Shown: positions 22,101 to 35,400 of the stretch, in pieces
How the letters are laid out: each line of letters begins with the position of its first letter
Numbering within the stretch: position 1 is the stretch's first letter
Source: Anopheles merus
Taxonomy: Eukaryota > Arthropoda > Insecta > Diptera > Culicidae
Assembly (NCBI RefSeq): GCF_017562075.2
Contig: NC_054085.1
Location: 14,969,222-15,033,221, forward strand
Length of the DNA stretch: 64,000 bases
Reading direction: 5' to 3'
Made by a program: the position numbers and the translations under genes
The notes under the pieces: model-generated
Databases searched by the model: none
What the model saw: the letters and a program-made list of their open reading frames with translations, nothing else
Told to the model about the DNA's origin: nothing

Positions 22101-25100
22101 CTCACAGTGCCGGGCACGCACGAGGAAGTACGAGGTTGAGCATTGGGCGACCCGTTTTTTCGATATAGAAATATACATAATTCCTCCTGTAGGCCTTATA
22201 TTATTTGTGCACACTATTTCGTGGGCACGAGAATGGTCGGTTGGCTCACGCTCCTGTCGTTCTCGCCAGTTGGTCGGTCGGTTCGCTAGAATATGCGGGA
22301 TATTCCGTTGGGAATCGGGATAACTGTTGGGGGCAGGATTGAGTTGATGAGAGGCAGCCTCTCCGCAACCCGGTTCTCGGCTAGGAAGAGCAAGGTTGGT
22401 GGGCAATACAAGCATAAGCAATTTAGAGCACTGTCCGGACGGCTGTGTAGGCAGGGACACGGACGGTAGATAGGAGATTTTTCGCCAACTCTTCCGGGAA
22501 TAGGTCGAGATAGATAGGGAGGAACCGTTGGGTTGGTTGAGCGGCTGCTAGTACCGGAATCAGGGATGGCAAGGTTGTTTTTATTACACACTTTGTGCTA
22601 GGACGTCCTGGTCGCGTCCTGGGTGGAACGGGACAAGGTTGTTTTTTTCCTCTCTATTTCGTTAGTGCTCTCACTTTCCAACTTATTTCGCTGCTGCTGC
22701 TGCTGCTGCAACTAATTCAAGCGATGTCTAGTTAGGGTGTTCCGAGGTTCCGTGGTGGTAGGTCGAATTTCTAAGGAACCAGAGTTTATGAATATATGAG
22801 TGAACTCGACGGAATGATGGTTCACTTTTTTGTTCGCACGGTTCTCTGTTAGCGGTTTGATCCTTGTTGCTTGCGGGTTTCCCTTTCCTCTTCACGATGT
22901 TAACCATCAGCTAGGATATAACTCAAACTCAGACCATCGAGGAGCTTCTCCAATACGTCTAGTTGAGAGGACTACTAGCTTTTATCATGGTGTACAGTAG
23001 GTCGACTTCCTTTTTTCTGCCTATGCCACTCGTGGATTACTTCCACTAAATTTGACCTGACCAATGGCATACATTTTTTATGCCATCGTGGTTTCGCGAG
23101 GAACATGTTCGACAGCGTTCGAGGCTCTAATCAGTGTAAAGCTAATATTCGGCGCCAATATGTACCCTGAATATTAGCCTCTTGGTATTAACAAGTTTAG
23201 GAAAGCTTTGCATAATTCGATGGAAGATAAGTTTCGACACGTTGTTTATGACTTCCCCACGTGCCAGTTTTCTGCCAATCCGGATGACTCTCGGTTTTGT
23301 TGTGGTCTGTTGGAGTTTCAACAGCCTGGGTGCAGTAACAAGCTCGCTGTCGTGACGTTTGTGGATCATAAACAAGTTTCAAAAGTATATGCCTTCAAAT
23401 GGTGTCCTATTGTAAGTGTTGGATAGTGTCGGTGTGAATTAGTATTTCCTTAAAGGCCCTCTGTTGGAGCTTGTTCGCCTAACGTTATGCAATCCACCGA
23501 CCATCACTTGCTTCTGTGTCCACTTCTTTCTCTGTTCATTTGTGTTTGCTGCTCGGAGACGAAGAAAAGTGCAATTCACTGTCGATTGGAGCGTTGGGAA
23601 TTTAGTGTTGCCTACCCTGTCCGCTTCCCCCTTTTGCACTCCTCCCATGTGTGTGTGTATGTCACGTCATGCAAGGCGGTTGTCCCGATGCATCCAACAC
23701 CGCCGTCACCATCATCACCGTACGAGTGGGTGTTAAAGATGCGATAATTATTTATGCAACAACCATGCCACCTTGTTGGTGGGATTCGATTGCCCTCGGT
23801 CCCAACTGTGCGCGGTCATGCTGTCCCGGTTGCTCGTGTGTAGATGATGCTGATCCCGGCGGGCTCCCGCTGCTTAGGCAATGCTCCAAATGCAGCACAC
23901 GTTCACGCGGTGTTTCAGACCGCTGTCCTCCAATGCGTGTCATTATCCATCCATGGTTCGGTTTCGGGCTGCGCTGTGCGAGCTGAAACATGCGTTTGTT
24001 GTTTTCGACTGTCCCTTCTGGCCACGTGTTTATTGTTTCGATTGCGTACAAGCGCGCGGTGGCGGATCTTTAAGCGCGCGTCCTGCGGCAGTCCAACATC
24101 CGCATCACGCGTCCAATTCCCTAATCAATGTGTTAGGATCTCGCGCTCGGTGTGTTTAGATGTTTTTGTCGCGAATGTGGTGCCGGGCGGTCCTCCCAGG
24201 TCGCCACCGGCGATGCTGGATGAGCGGTCTCGCTTGGGTCATTTATGGTGCGGTGATCAGTTCGCGCTGGATTGTGTATGTGTGGACGCGATAGAATTCA
24301 CACTTTCAGCACGCCATCCGTGGTGGGTGGTGCTGGTGGTTGGTGCATTTGGATTTAAGCGCTTCAAAGTCATTGACGTTCTGTTGTCTTGCGCTCTCCA
24401 GGGAAAGGGCGCATCATGTTGACAGGCGGAGGATGACAAAACGGGAGTGTGTGTGTGTTGGAATATTATGCATTAGCGAATAAATATTCACACGTACAAC
24501 GTTCATTGGAAATTCAATTTCAGTGCAAACCTCCGGAGGAAATTTTGCTCCAAATCTACACTATGGCTTCTGAAAATTGCTTAATGTATAAGTTGTTACC
24601 TAACACCTGATCGGTTAAGTATTTTTTTTCTAAAATACCTCAAATCCTTATTTCAGTTCATTAAATGTACTTCCGCAAACAAAATGTAAATTTATGTGCA
24701 ACAAGCAACCGAAGCGAACAAACTCCACTTGGATGACACCAGTAATAAATCAGCTGATAATGAGCATGAGAGGTTCCTCCGAGACGCAAAACAAACCCTA
24801 AAGGATAATAACCAAAAAAAAAAAAGGATCCAAAATGAACGCTTCCACGTGACGGGTCGAGTGAACAATTTGCTCTCCATTACTTTCTCTCCCTCTCTCT
24901 CTCTCTCGCTCTACGTCAGCGTGCCATGGCGAGAGCTCACTGTTGTTGTTGTGTCCCATTTGCAGCAGGAAATGTGGACTCAACGACGATTCCAAAGCCC
25001 AAGCCCCTTTCCCATAGGATCTGTTTGTCTCGTATTCCCTCCCTTCCAGACCGCAGCCGGTCCAAATGCGCGTATGCGTCCGGTGCCACTTGCTCGGTTT

Positions 25101-28100
25101 GCACATTCTCGGCTTTTTTACTTTCCCTCTCTCTCTCTTCCTCTAGCCAAACTTCCTACCTTCGCACTTCAGTCCTGCCCAGTGGCTCCCTCTGCTAGGG
25201 TCTCCCGCGAGTGTCGTATTAGCGGGTGGATGGTTCGGGTGACCTCACAGTACGACGACTCACCGTATGTGCTTCAGCATGCTCGCTCGAATGAACAGCG
25301 CTCTCCGGGAAGTCGTTGTGCCCGAAATGGGACTTGGCGGGAGCCGGGCATCGGATCCTCGCGGGATCAAATAAATATATATTCTGATATTAATATATGT
25401 AAAAAGCAATTGCCACTAATTAGCATTCATGTGGTTGTCGGTTTAGCCGGCTCCGAGCGAGCGAGCAAGGCGGCTGGTGTGCGTCTGTCCCGGCGCACAT
25501 CGACGGTAGCTTCACTCGTATGGTCAGGAGCAAGGGACCCCTCCATACTCCTCCTGCTTGCCATAGCTCTCCCTCGGGGGAGCGAGAGGATCCTATTTGT
25601 GCATAAATATCTAAAATGAAGCGAACCACCCGGGCAGCGCCCGGCAGCCTCCTCAGTGTTTCCCCTTCCCCTGTTTGTTTGCTGTTTGGCGCATTGTGTC
25701 CACAATTGTTTCGCGGATTTATTTCGAAAGGGCGATAAAAAGAGAGGGCTAGTGTTTTTGCGCCGGTAAGAGAGTGTGGTTGACAAACTCAAAAGCGAGA
25801 GAAATCATCAACAAGCGAGATGATGGCAGTGAAAGGGGATAGATAGGATGTGGGAATTTCACCGAAAATGTGGCGTCCTCACTGCCATCAATTGACCAGG
25901 GACGGGAAACATCCTGAAGGCAAATGAACGACTGCTGCGTCCCATCCAGTGTGTATGTGTGCGCGTTGGTACATTTGCAAACCCCAGAGTCGTTACTGTT
26001 GCAGCTCTGTTCTGCTGCGGTGGTCACTTTTCACCATTATCGGGCCAAAACTCCCGCAGGTGTACGATTGGCACAGGAGTTGGTGGTGCGAATGTTTGTT
26101 GTTTTGTTTAGTCTTTTTTTTAATTGACCTTATTGTTAGGAAAGTGGGTATTAGAACTCAGAAGTTGAGTTTTTTTTTATTTGAATTTTAATAATTCTTA
26201 ATAATGAATTATTAAGAATCTTGTGTACGAATATCTTCGATCTGAACAAACTGTATCCAATAGTCTTCTAGCTCACAAACAAGTTTAAAATCTACTACAT
26301 CATTATAACTGAAATTTGAAGTTTTTCTTTATGGCATCTACCAATGAAAAGTCAGAATTTATTGAAAACATCAACTCTGACATCAAATCCATACGCTATG
26401 AAATCAATCAGCGAACCCTGCAAAATGAAAAACACACTTCACCGATAACTCTTGGGACGCCCCAGGTTTGTTTTCTGGCTAATAATAGCTACCTTTGGAG
26501 TAGAACATGATATTCTTTTAAAATCAAACGAAAAAAAGAGATTCCCTCTCCAAATCGAAAGAGCGCCTCCGACTCACAGTGCACTCAGAAGATGCTTCAC
26601 AAAAAGTCCCAAAGTTTTTCCAACTCCATAAGCAGTCCGTTGGGGTTGACCGGTGGCTTCCAGCTTCTCCCCTTTCCTCCCCTTCGTTAGACTGCGAACA
26701 CAAAAGGGGAGTCCAAGTTCGAGAGGTGGCGAGTAATTAAATTTTCAGCTAAACGATGCTAAGAATTAAGAACTATAATCGAGACGTTGCTTCTTTCCAA
26801 CTCCCCAGCCAACTCTCATCCGGTCGGAAACTACATCCCCCCATCCCCAAACACACGCCTTTTCGATTGGAAACATGGCAACTGTCTGGGGAATTGCATA
26901 CCGAAGAGTTCAAGATTTAGTTGGCGAAGGGAGATGAGCATTGTGAAAAAGAAGCATTTCCTGAAATAATTTCAGGCTATCGATTTCTATGTGCGGAGTG
27001 GTGGGTCTGTGTAGGGGGTCCCATTTATCTGAGATTAAAGAATTGCACCCGAATGGGCGAGGAACTTTTCTGCAAACGCTCAAGAACGGTTAGCCTGGAC
27101 GGTGGGGTTCGGCATGTCTGGCATTAGGCCTTTTGGGGGAACCCGTGAGCCTTCTTTTCCAATTCTTGGACGGGTTCGAGTAGAGTGCAATGGTCTTAGG
27201 CTTTTTTGGTGCGTTATGCCCACTGGTGCGTTGTGCGAAATATTGGAGCCTGTTTGCTGTGGGACTGGTGGATAGGTAGCATATGCCGGAGGTGGTACGG
27301 AGAGAAAAGAAAACCAATATCAATCGTCTCCGGGATGAGGCATTGCCGAAGAAATTGACCGGGCACAATATTGAGTCATGCTACCGGAAAGGGGATCGTC
27401 AGATTCTGTCGCTGCTGCAGTATCCTTGGCAGTTGCACTAACCAGACATTTTCTGCAAAGCTGTACTTTTTTGTTTGTTGCAAATGTCTTGCATTGACTA
27501 ACAAGATTTGGCTAGACCCCATCGAAATTGATAGTCGCATTCGTCCATTTCGCCCTTCTCCATTGGGTTGCATTCACCTTCACGCTCCATCTTGGGTATG
27601 ATTTCCCTCCAAATGCACCAGAACAATAAAAACCAGGCACCTCTGGGCACTGTTGAAATTATTCTTTGAAGAATATTGAGCTTTTTCTTTCGTCCTGGCC
27701 AATCCAGCCAACAAGAAAAGAAACCATTGGATACTACCTGGTGAGAGCTAGCTTTTTGGAGAGCTCCGAGATACTGGGTGCCAGCATTCCAATTCTTCCA
27801 TCCCAATTGCGATGCACCCCAATTTTTCCTACGGAAATAAGGAAATCAGATATTCTTATTATGGTAGCCACAACCCACAAGCCGTCGACGGGTAAGACAA
27901 GACCCAAGGAAGGAGATCTACCTGGCAGCCAGATTTCACCCCATTGCTTTGGTTTTTTTTGGAATGTGGAACCGGGGTAAAAAAGAGAAAGGTTTGGGCA
28001 AATGCTAAAGGATTCAGGTCCGCTTCTTAACGAGGAAGCAAATTTTCTTAGCACACGGGAAATCGGAAGCATCATTTTTTATTCATTGCGATTTTTGAGC

Positions 28101-29673
28101 AGATTTTTCGTCCGGCAAATCGACGCGCTTCTCACTTCTCCCTCTGGTGATTGTGGGGAGTGTTTGCACAGAGGTTAGAAGATTGGTATCTACTGGCCGA
28201 AGCGACACCTACCCAACCAGTTGTTGCTCTCTTGGTGGGATTTAAGAAGCTTCGAAAAGAAGAGATTGGACTGGTGCTAGTTTGCAGATCAGATCTGCAC
28301 CACAATGATAGCGTTAGTGCATTTGTCTGCATACTTGCATAGTTCTGCATGATGCAAATGTTGCTACTGTTGCTTGTGTTGATGCAGTAAAACATGAGAC
28401 ATGCCTCGTCCAAACTGAACCCCCTGCACAAAAAAATCCACATTTTTTTTTGAGGAGTTTTAAATACTTTCCACTGGAGCTGAGAGATTGCCATCATACC
28501 TAAATAACGGAAACATTGGCATGCAACGAAAGGATTATTTGGATATCATGGACAAATTGAATCCACTTGCATTTACATTCCCTCGGAGCATTCCAGGGAG
28601 TGGGTTCTCCATTCCATTACCGTGCGGAGATTGTCATGATATTTTGTATCGGACATCCCAGCCCAATGACGATTCTAATCAATTTGACCTAATTCCATCA
28701 GTTTCGAGTTTGGTGTGGAATGGAGGGAGAGCCTGGACATCAACTGAGCAGAGGGGAATGAAAAAAGTAAATGAATAAATAAATAAAAAAAGCAAAATCC
28801 CTCCGAAGTCGTACAGAGATATTTCCTGAAACAATGGCAGACGAAAAGACAACCAGGCACAACACACCAGAGACAACACCAAGCGACAACAACGGCGACG
28901 ACCCACAATGCTTCATCTCGTTATCTCGCACGCTAAAGGGACTCGACCGCACGACCACCCCACCGGTCATCCTCCCATGCTCGTATGTGTCGTCGGTGGT
29001 GGCGATGCCTCCTCACACAACACACAACGAACCATCCGACACCAGATCACGAGCAGGGGAAAAAACCATGTTCCCTCGGGATATGCTCACCTTCTCCTGC
29101 TCATTTCCCCGTTGATAAATCCGGCAGCAGCAGCAGCAGCAGCGGCACCAGGACACACTGCCCGGTGCGCTCTTGTGCTCCAACGAATGCCATTGTTCTC
29201 CTCTTTTAGTCCACCCGGGGGTTTCACCTCCCCCACGGGGGGACAAGGGGTCGGCGGACGGACCCATCACTGGGTTACTCCGATGTACTCTACCGTCGTT
29301 TCGATCGTAATTCCGTTCCGACATTTCGTTCATTTTATGGATGCGCATTCTCCCGGGAATGGTTCCAACTTCTTCCTTCGGCAGAACGGCACCTCGCCGG
29401 TTGGATCGGGCAAAGCGAGGTCGGGGAGTTGGGAGCAGCTTTGGCAGGGAGTAGTGTGAGCCACCAATTCAAAGCTTAGGAGAGGTCCCAGAGCACCCTG
29501 AAGTGTAGTAGCAGTTCCAGTGGTAGCTGTATAAATGTATGTGTTTGTGTGGGTTTTTTTTTCTTCTTCTCCTCAGTACCCAAAAGAACGAGCGAGAGAA
29601 AGCTTCACCCGTGTACACTCCTGTGTGCAGTTCTGTCCATTTGGCAGTTGCGGAAGAATAGAGTCAAACTGTG

Positions 29674-29707
<34 letters not shown>

Positions 29708-32160
29708 TGGGGAGTCTTAGGATAGCAGCAGCACAAGCACAACCGTTCGCCGTTCGGAGGTCCCCTTCAACTTCGGAGGTGCTCCCCAGTGGCCATTTCT
29801 TATGCTTGAAAATCCGAAACACAACTCCGAACTTTCACGAGATATATCTCCCCGGCCGGTCGGTCGGTATTGCCCGGTGGTGTGTTCCCCGGTAGCGCCA
29901 GGGATACCGTTTCGGTCCGGCTGTTCCGGACCCGGGTTTCGTCAGTCCCGGTGGCCAATGTTTCGGTGCTATAAAGCGGCACGCGGTGGCCCTCTTACGC
30001 AAACCGGGGAAGCTGACAAACGGAGAGGACGGCAGGAGGATTCCTCGGGGGGAACGGGACGGCGTATAGCGTCCCCGAGCAAAACCTAATCCTCTGCCAA
30101 AACCAGTTGTCACTAGCACTCTCTCTCTCACTCGGTCTTTCTCTGTCTGCAGTTTCGTGTTGTCTTTTTCCTCTCATGCTTGTATGTCTCGGTATGTCCT
30201 TGCGTGTGCCGGTAACGCCCGCTTCCGTTCGGCCTGCGTGACGATACCGAAAGCCCCTAGAGAGGCCGAAGAAATGGTAAGCAAATACTCGTGTTTATGT
30301 GTTTGTGTGTGTGTGCTGTACTCGTTTTTTCCTCTTCTTTTTCTTCTTCTTGTTGTTCTGCTCCACTCCGGATCCCACTGATACGTTTTTTTATGTCTCA
30401 GCGACACTGGAGAGAGCTTCAAAATGTGGTGGTTCCTCCTTTCCAGACGCTTCCCGCCACTGACGTAGTGCGACGAGTGATGAGAGGATGAGGTGCACAC
30501 CATCTGCCGGCTCCCCAAGCAGAAGCATCAGGAGGGCTTTCACTGGCCCGGTGGCAAGCCTTTTGCCGGGCCCGCAAAAGTGCGCGCGCGAAACACATCA
30601 CATTATACGACACCGCTGAGGGTACGAAACTCAAATCGAACCGTTGAAGCTCACCAACATTCAGGCTGCTCTCTTTTTTTGCGGGGTTGATCTCTGGAAG
30701 CGGTCCGCTGCAAGGTCCTTGGCTTTTTTTTTGGTTGGGTTAGTGCTCAACATGTCGCAACAACGGTGAGCTTCTTGGGCGTCTTGAGAAGCATTCTGAA
30801 GAGTACGGGGTCAGCACACTCCTTGGAACATTACCCGTAGGAGAGGAGGTGATAGAAGCCTGGTGCATATTTGGGTGTTTGTGATGGCAGGTACGCAACC
30901 CTAAAGACACACTCAAGAGATGTGTTTGCGAAAAAAACGTGAAGAACACCTCACCTAACATATCCTGTTTAAGGCAGATCTGGTGCACCACACCACTAGT
31001 GTCAGCTTCTGGGTCACAGTACCAGATGGGTGTGTGAGGGAAAAGCTTAGTGTACTGGCAGTGGTGCTGTGCGGATGATTCCACAGGGAGTGTGTTCCTC
31101 ATCCCGTAGCCATAGCCATAGCTGATGCTTGTCATTTCTGAGAATCGGAGTTGCTCCAGTGGGTCACCTAGCTTGGAAGCTGAGAGATGGAAGGCTTCAT
31201 TTCATTTCCGGCTTCTTTTCCACCGCCGGCTTCCCGCCGGTACGTACCGCAATGCCAACGCCTGTCCCTTGACAGTCTGAGCGGGAATGTTTCAGCTGGT
31301 GAAACCGCTACGCGTGGAATCCTCAAGCGGACTCCTGGATTCTTCTTCTGCGTTTCAGATCTAGTCAAATTCACCCTCAAGTAGAAGCAGCGGTGTGTTG
31401 CGCTCTGCTCGGAACAGATTGGTGATGTTTATTTTTGCAAAGCTACCTGGTTTCACAATCATCATTACCAACGCCCAAAGCCCAGGATGAAGCAGCCGCT
31501 TCGCGAGTGCGGGATAGACGGACGGGCGGACGGGAAAGGATCGATAAGGGAAATGGTGAAAGATAGCAACGGAAGATAGATTTCCCAAGGGAGTTCTGCA
31601 CTTTTTGAATATAATTGCGAGTGTGCTTTCGCTTCCTCCACAAACACCCACCGCCATCGGTCGACAGTAAGCGTCACAGTGGATGTCGATTCCGGTAGAA
31701 TACCGGGCCTGAACCTGAGGCAGGAAGCTCTCTCTCGCCCGATTCCCCATGGAGTTGGCACCAGCCCGATGTCGAGAGTTCAAGACAAGGCAATTACACA
31801 TGGGAAATGGCACGCTTGGCTTTTCACGAGCTTTCTAATCGAAGTGTCAGCTTGTGCTTGTGTGATGGAGGGGAGAAGTGAAACAGGATGAAGCATTTGT
31901 GTGAGATGTTGATAAGGTGTGTCGTAGGATGCATTTCCGGTTATTGTGCATTATGCAATTCACGAAGTCGATGCGATGCAAGGTGTTGGGTGTGTTGTAT
32001 TGTGTCAAAACATGATTTGAATTCACTTGGGAATAACATGTACTCTTTCAGGTACTCTTGCCTTAAAATAACTCAACTTCTTGTGTTTTTAACTTAAATA
32101 TTGTATTGTTTGCGATGTATTAATAAGTTATCTTATTGTTTCTCCTCTCATCATTAACAG
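16188..32160 (+). other. ush: Intron 2 of the FOG-type gene
   Basis: A 16-kb phase-1 intron, acceptor TCATTAACAG. I see only simple repeats: (ACG)n near 18367-18383, CTG near 22691-22709, GCA near 29124-29142 and GA near 29690-29708; a 26-base palindrome is at 26194-26219. An AT-rich patch near 25370-25430 contains homeodomain-like TAATTAG and could be an enhancer. The long frame at 24696-25619 lacks an ATG start and domain-like sequence. No nested gene is supported. Confidence 0.65.
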
Positions 32161-32463
32161 CTATTGAGACAAACCAACCTCAACTAGTTGCTGATGATAC
32201 TTCAGTGCATTATGGAGATTCTGCTGGACATCAAGCGATAGCGGAAGAAGTCGAAGACAACGATGAGGAACACGAGGAAATCGATGATGAAACTGCTAAT
32301 AATGAAGATGACGATGAAGATGATGATGAGGTTGATGATGACGATGATGATGTAGATGACGAGTCACTTGGAGATGACGAAGAGGGTGAAGCTGGTTCTA
32401 GACATTTTGGCGGGGACGACCAAGATGTTGATGATGAGTTCACATCGGATAGCTTTTGTTCAG
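32161..32463 (+). CDS. ush: FOG/u-shaped protein, exon 3 (Asp/Glu tract)
   Basis: A 303-base exon (101 codons) between acceptor CATTAACAG and donor CAGGTAAGTT (GT at 32464). The G from exon 2 gives AIETNQPQLVADDTSVHYG, then a long acidic run from about residue 180 (EEVEDNDEEHEEIDD, NNEDDDEDDDEVDDDDDD, DDEEGEA), ending in FTSDSFCS plus one base. The run is partly encoded by GAT/GAC/GAA triplet repetition. Such tracts are common in chromatin cofactors; function here is inference. Phase 1 at both ends again. The next exon must lie beyond the window unless an unseen small exon exists, so the intron is over 31 kb. Confidence 0.75.
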
Positions 32464-35400
32464 GTAAGTTAGACAGTTCGTTTGGAATTGGTAAAAATCC
32501 TTATTTCTCAAAACATTTTTAGTGTTGATAAGAACATAATTTCTACAAACTTGAAATGCATCCGGAGGGGTTAATTACGCTCGATGGGTATGCGGTGCCA
32601 TTGTATTCACACAAGTTTGAATCTTGTTGAGGATGAATGTCTCCATAGGTTGAGCCCCAAACCAAAAGACACTTGGGATACAAGGCGGGGAGCAGCGCAG
32701 GACGTTTATTCTGTCACTAATAAATCTTGCATCCAAAGGCTTGGGCCCTTCAGATATCCGCTTTAGTACACCCCTGCAGCGGGCTGCTGTTCACGTATCG
32801 GATCCTTTTAGAGCATATACAACGTACCTTTTGCGTCAAACTAACCGTCAACTTCAAACCACTCTCGTGCTAGTACTACTCGTCCCCATCGACCGTAAAA
32901 GAAGTTAGCTATCTTAGTGCCGAAAAAATCACCCTACCGCATCTTAGTAGAAACCACACTTGGCACCTTGGTGGTAAAACAGACACACACACGCATCCCG
33001 ACTCCCTCTTTTGTGTGATGGACTTCCATTTCGTAATAAGTACGAAATGATGAGACGGATGATGGATCTGCTTCCCCGTGGCATCCTCTTGCTGTCCAAT
33101 TGCTAAAAACCTAAACGTCAGGGATATGTGTGTGTGTGCGCATCCGTTTAGGGGATAAACTGTATCCTATAGCTACCGGAATAGAAAACCTCCCGGCGGT
33201 TCTGCAGTACATGCCGAGGGGACAGGAATCTGACAGAAGGAGGGACATTGATGAATAATTAAGTCCGTTGTTTCTGCTAGGCCCAGCTGGTTGTTTGCTT
33301 GAGGGAGGGTTGGGCAGGAGGAAGAAGCAGTAGTTTCTAGGCTGCAAGAGCTACAAGAGTCGGATCCACTTTTTCTGAACCCATGCATCCGTCCGGCCAT
33401 TCGTTCTACAGGGGCGTGTGTTGTGTGTGATTTACGACCCAGGTCGGGCGACCGGTGAGTTATGCAAATTTTATCTAAATCGTTTCCTTCTTTCGGGCGT
33501 CTTGGCACATGTCTTAAGAATGTTGCTGTCCTGTCCTTTGATACAATGCGTTGGCAATTCGCACTGTCGGGGTATAATTGTGGGCTAATTTCTGCTCTCC
33601 AGTGCTTAGGACATTGTTGTTACTTTTGAATGATAACCTAGTGGCATGTGAGGACGGTTACACTGAGCAGGGTGGGGCGACATGTACAAGAGAGATCACT
33701 CTTATCGTCCTGCCGTCTTAAGAAAGGGGATTCTTTGGAGCAGCTCGTGATTTATGTCTAAGTGTTGTGCTCTCCCATGGTTCTTAAAGTCATAATAATT
33801 CTTATCTCATTTCACCTCCAAAACTGCTGTTCCCCAAGGCGTTGGAGGTTATGTGGTGCAATTTGTACATCGTATTAGTTGCAAGTTGCTGGATGATTTT
33901 TCTGAATTGCTCCAAATTTCAGCAAACATGACTTTTTTTGTTTCATTCTTAGGTTTGGTTGAACTTAAAACCGACCTTTAATACGTTTGCGTTTTCCGGT
34001 AATTGTCTAATAAGTCTTACCGTAGGGCGAACATCCAAATCCACATGACTTCTGCTGTCGGCTGCCGGCTGCAACCAGAAGTTTAATGGGATTTCCAAAT
34101 TTGTTCATCAAATATTAAGCTCTCCACCGACCATTGCGCATCCTTTTCACGTGTTCCCTACCTTTGCAACGCGCTCGGCTGCCTCTGCGCAGCGTCTTCT
34201 GTCGACGGGGATTTGTAGATTATGTTCCGGTACTTTAGCGGACACTTTTCTTCCCTCACCGCCGTCCCAATCTCGGGGGAGAAATGTGAGGATAATAAAT
34301 TATCCAAAAACGATTGAACGTGAATGGGTCGGACGGCGCCCAAACTCCCACTAACCGGCCGACGACTGTTAAATGAGTTCGAAATAGTTCACCCATTCAG
34401 GGGAGTGGAGTGTCGTCGGGTGTTGATAAAACTTTCAGTCTATCGGCTGTGCAGAGAAAACAGCAAGAAGAGGAGGATTGGTGCTCTCCGCTTGCTTCCA
34501 ACAGGTGAATTGCGTGAGGAGTCAATGATGTTATGTATAATTTAAAAGAAGCCCCACATTTAGCTGACAATAAACACCAAAAACAATCACGCACTTTTAC
34601 CACCCTGCACAGCGAAGAGCAAGAGACGAATCAAGAAGATGGTGGACAAAAACAGTCTTCCGTGTTGGCAAAAAGAGAGCAAACTTCAATGGAAGAGAGC
34701 TAAACGCCCCGGAACCGGAAGTGCTTAGCTCGTTAACTTTTGTTTGCGCCTTTCGGTGAGGAGATGGTATTAGGGCCAACCACCACCACCAAGGCTCGAG
34801 GACTATTCCGTGTGGGTGAGATGATTCGTCTCGTTTGTCTACATTACGACCTGGGAGTGGGTAAAACAATAGAACGAAGAGCATGGCGCGCATTGTGCCT
34901 ACACTTGGGAGGCCAACGTGATTGCGGTCAGAAGGTGTGCTCGCGTCGTTTGGCATCTGTTGTCTGTCTGTTTTATCCTCGGCTCAAGGAATCGTGTCGC
35001 CCAAGCTCTCGAATTCGAACTCGACATGGGTGAAAGTGGTATCAATTATTCAAGGTTGGTTCGGTACGGGTTTTTCTGTCTTGGCTCGAGATCCGGTTCG
35101 TACTGATTGGTTTGGTGGTCCCTGCCAACCCTGGGAAGGGAAGTTAGCAGCAGTACTGACGATGTTTTAGTACCGACGATCGAGTTGACACTTCATTTCA
35201 CCCATCTCTGATGGTGATGGTTTGGCGTTCGATTTGCCACTTGTTTGGCTGTCTGTTTGAAGGCATCGAAAGGAAAGTACAGCGTGATGGGTTGAAGTTG
35301 AGCCTACCAAAAAAAAAAAACCCCATAAAATAGATGATTGAGTTTTAAGGGTGTCCCTATTGAATCGAGGACAGAAATAAAAGCAACAGATCCTAAATTA

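Noticed and set aside
24696..25619. Longest unassigned open frame in the introns (307 codons, plus strand)
   Set aside because: It begins at GTG rather than ATG, contains CT-microsatellite-derived Ser/Leu runs and shows no domain or protein-like rhythm; length is probably a chance effect of local composition.
28834..29459. 93- and 183-codon plus-strand frames
   Set aside because: Both start with plausible codons but overlap each other in different frames, and contain poly-Ala from a CAG array; no domain.
32231..32443. Poly-Ser frame on the minus strand
   Set aside because: Antisense shadow of the Asp/Glu tract in exon 3.
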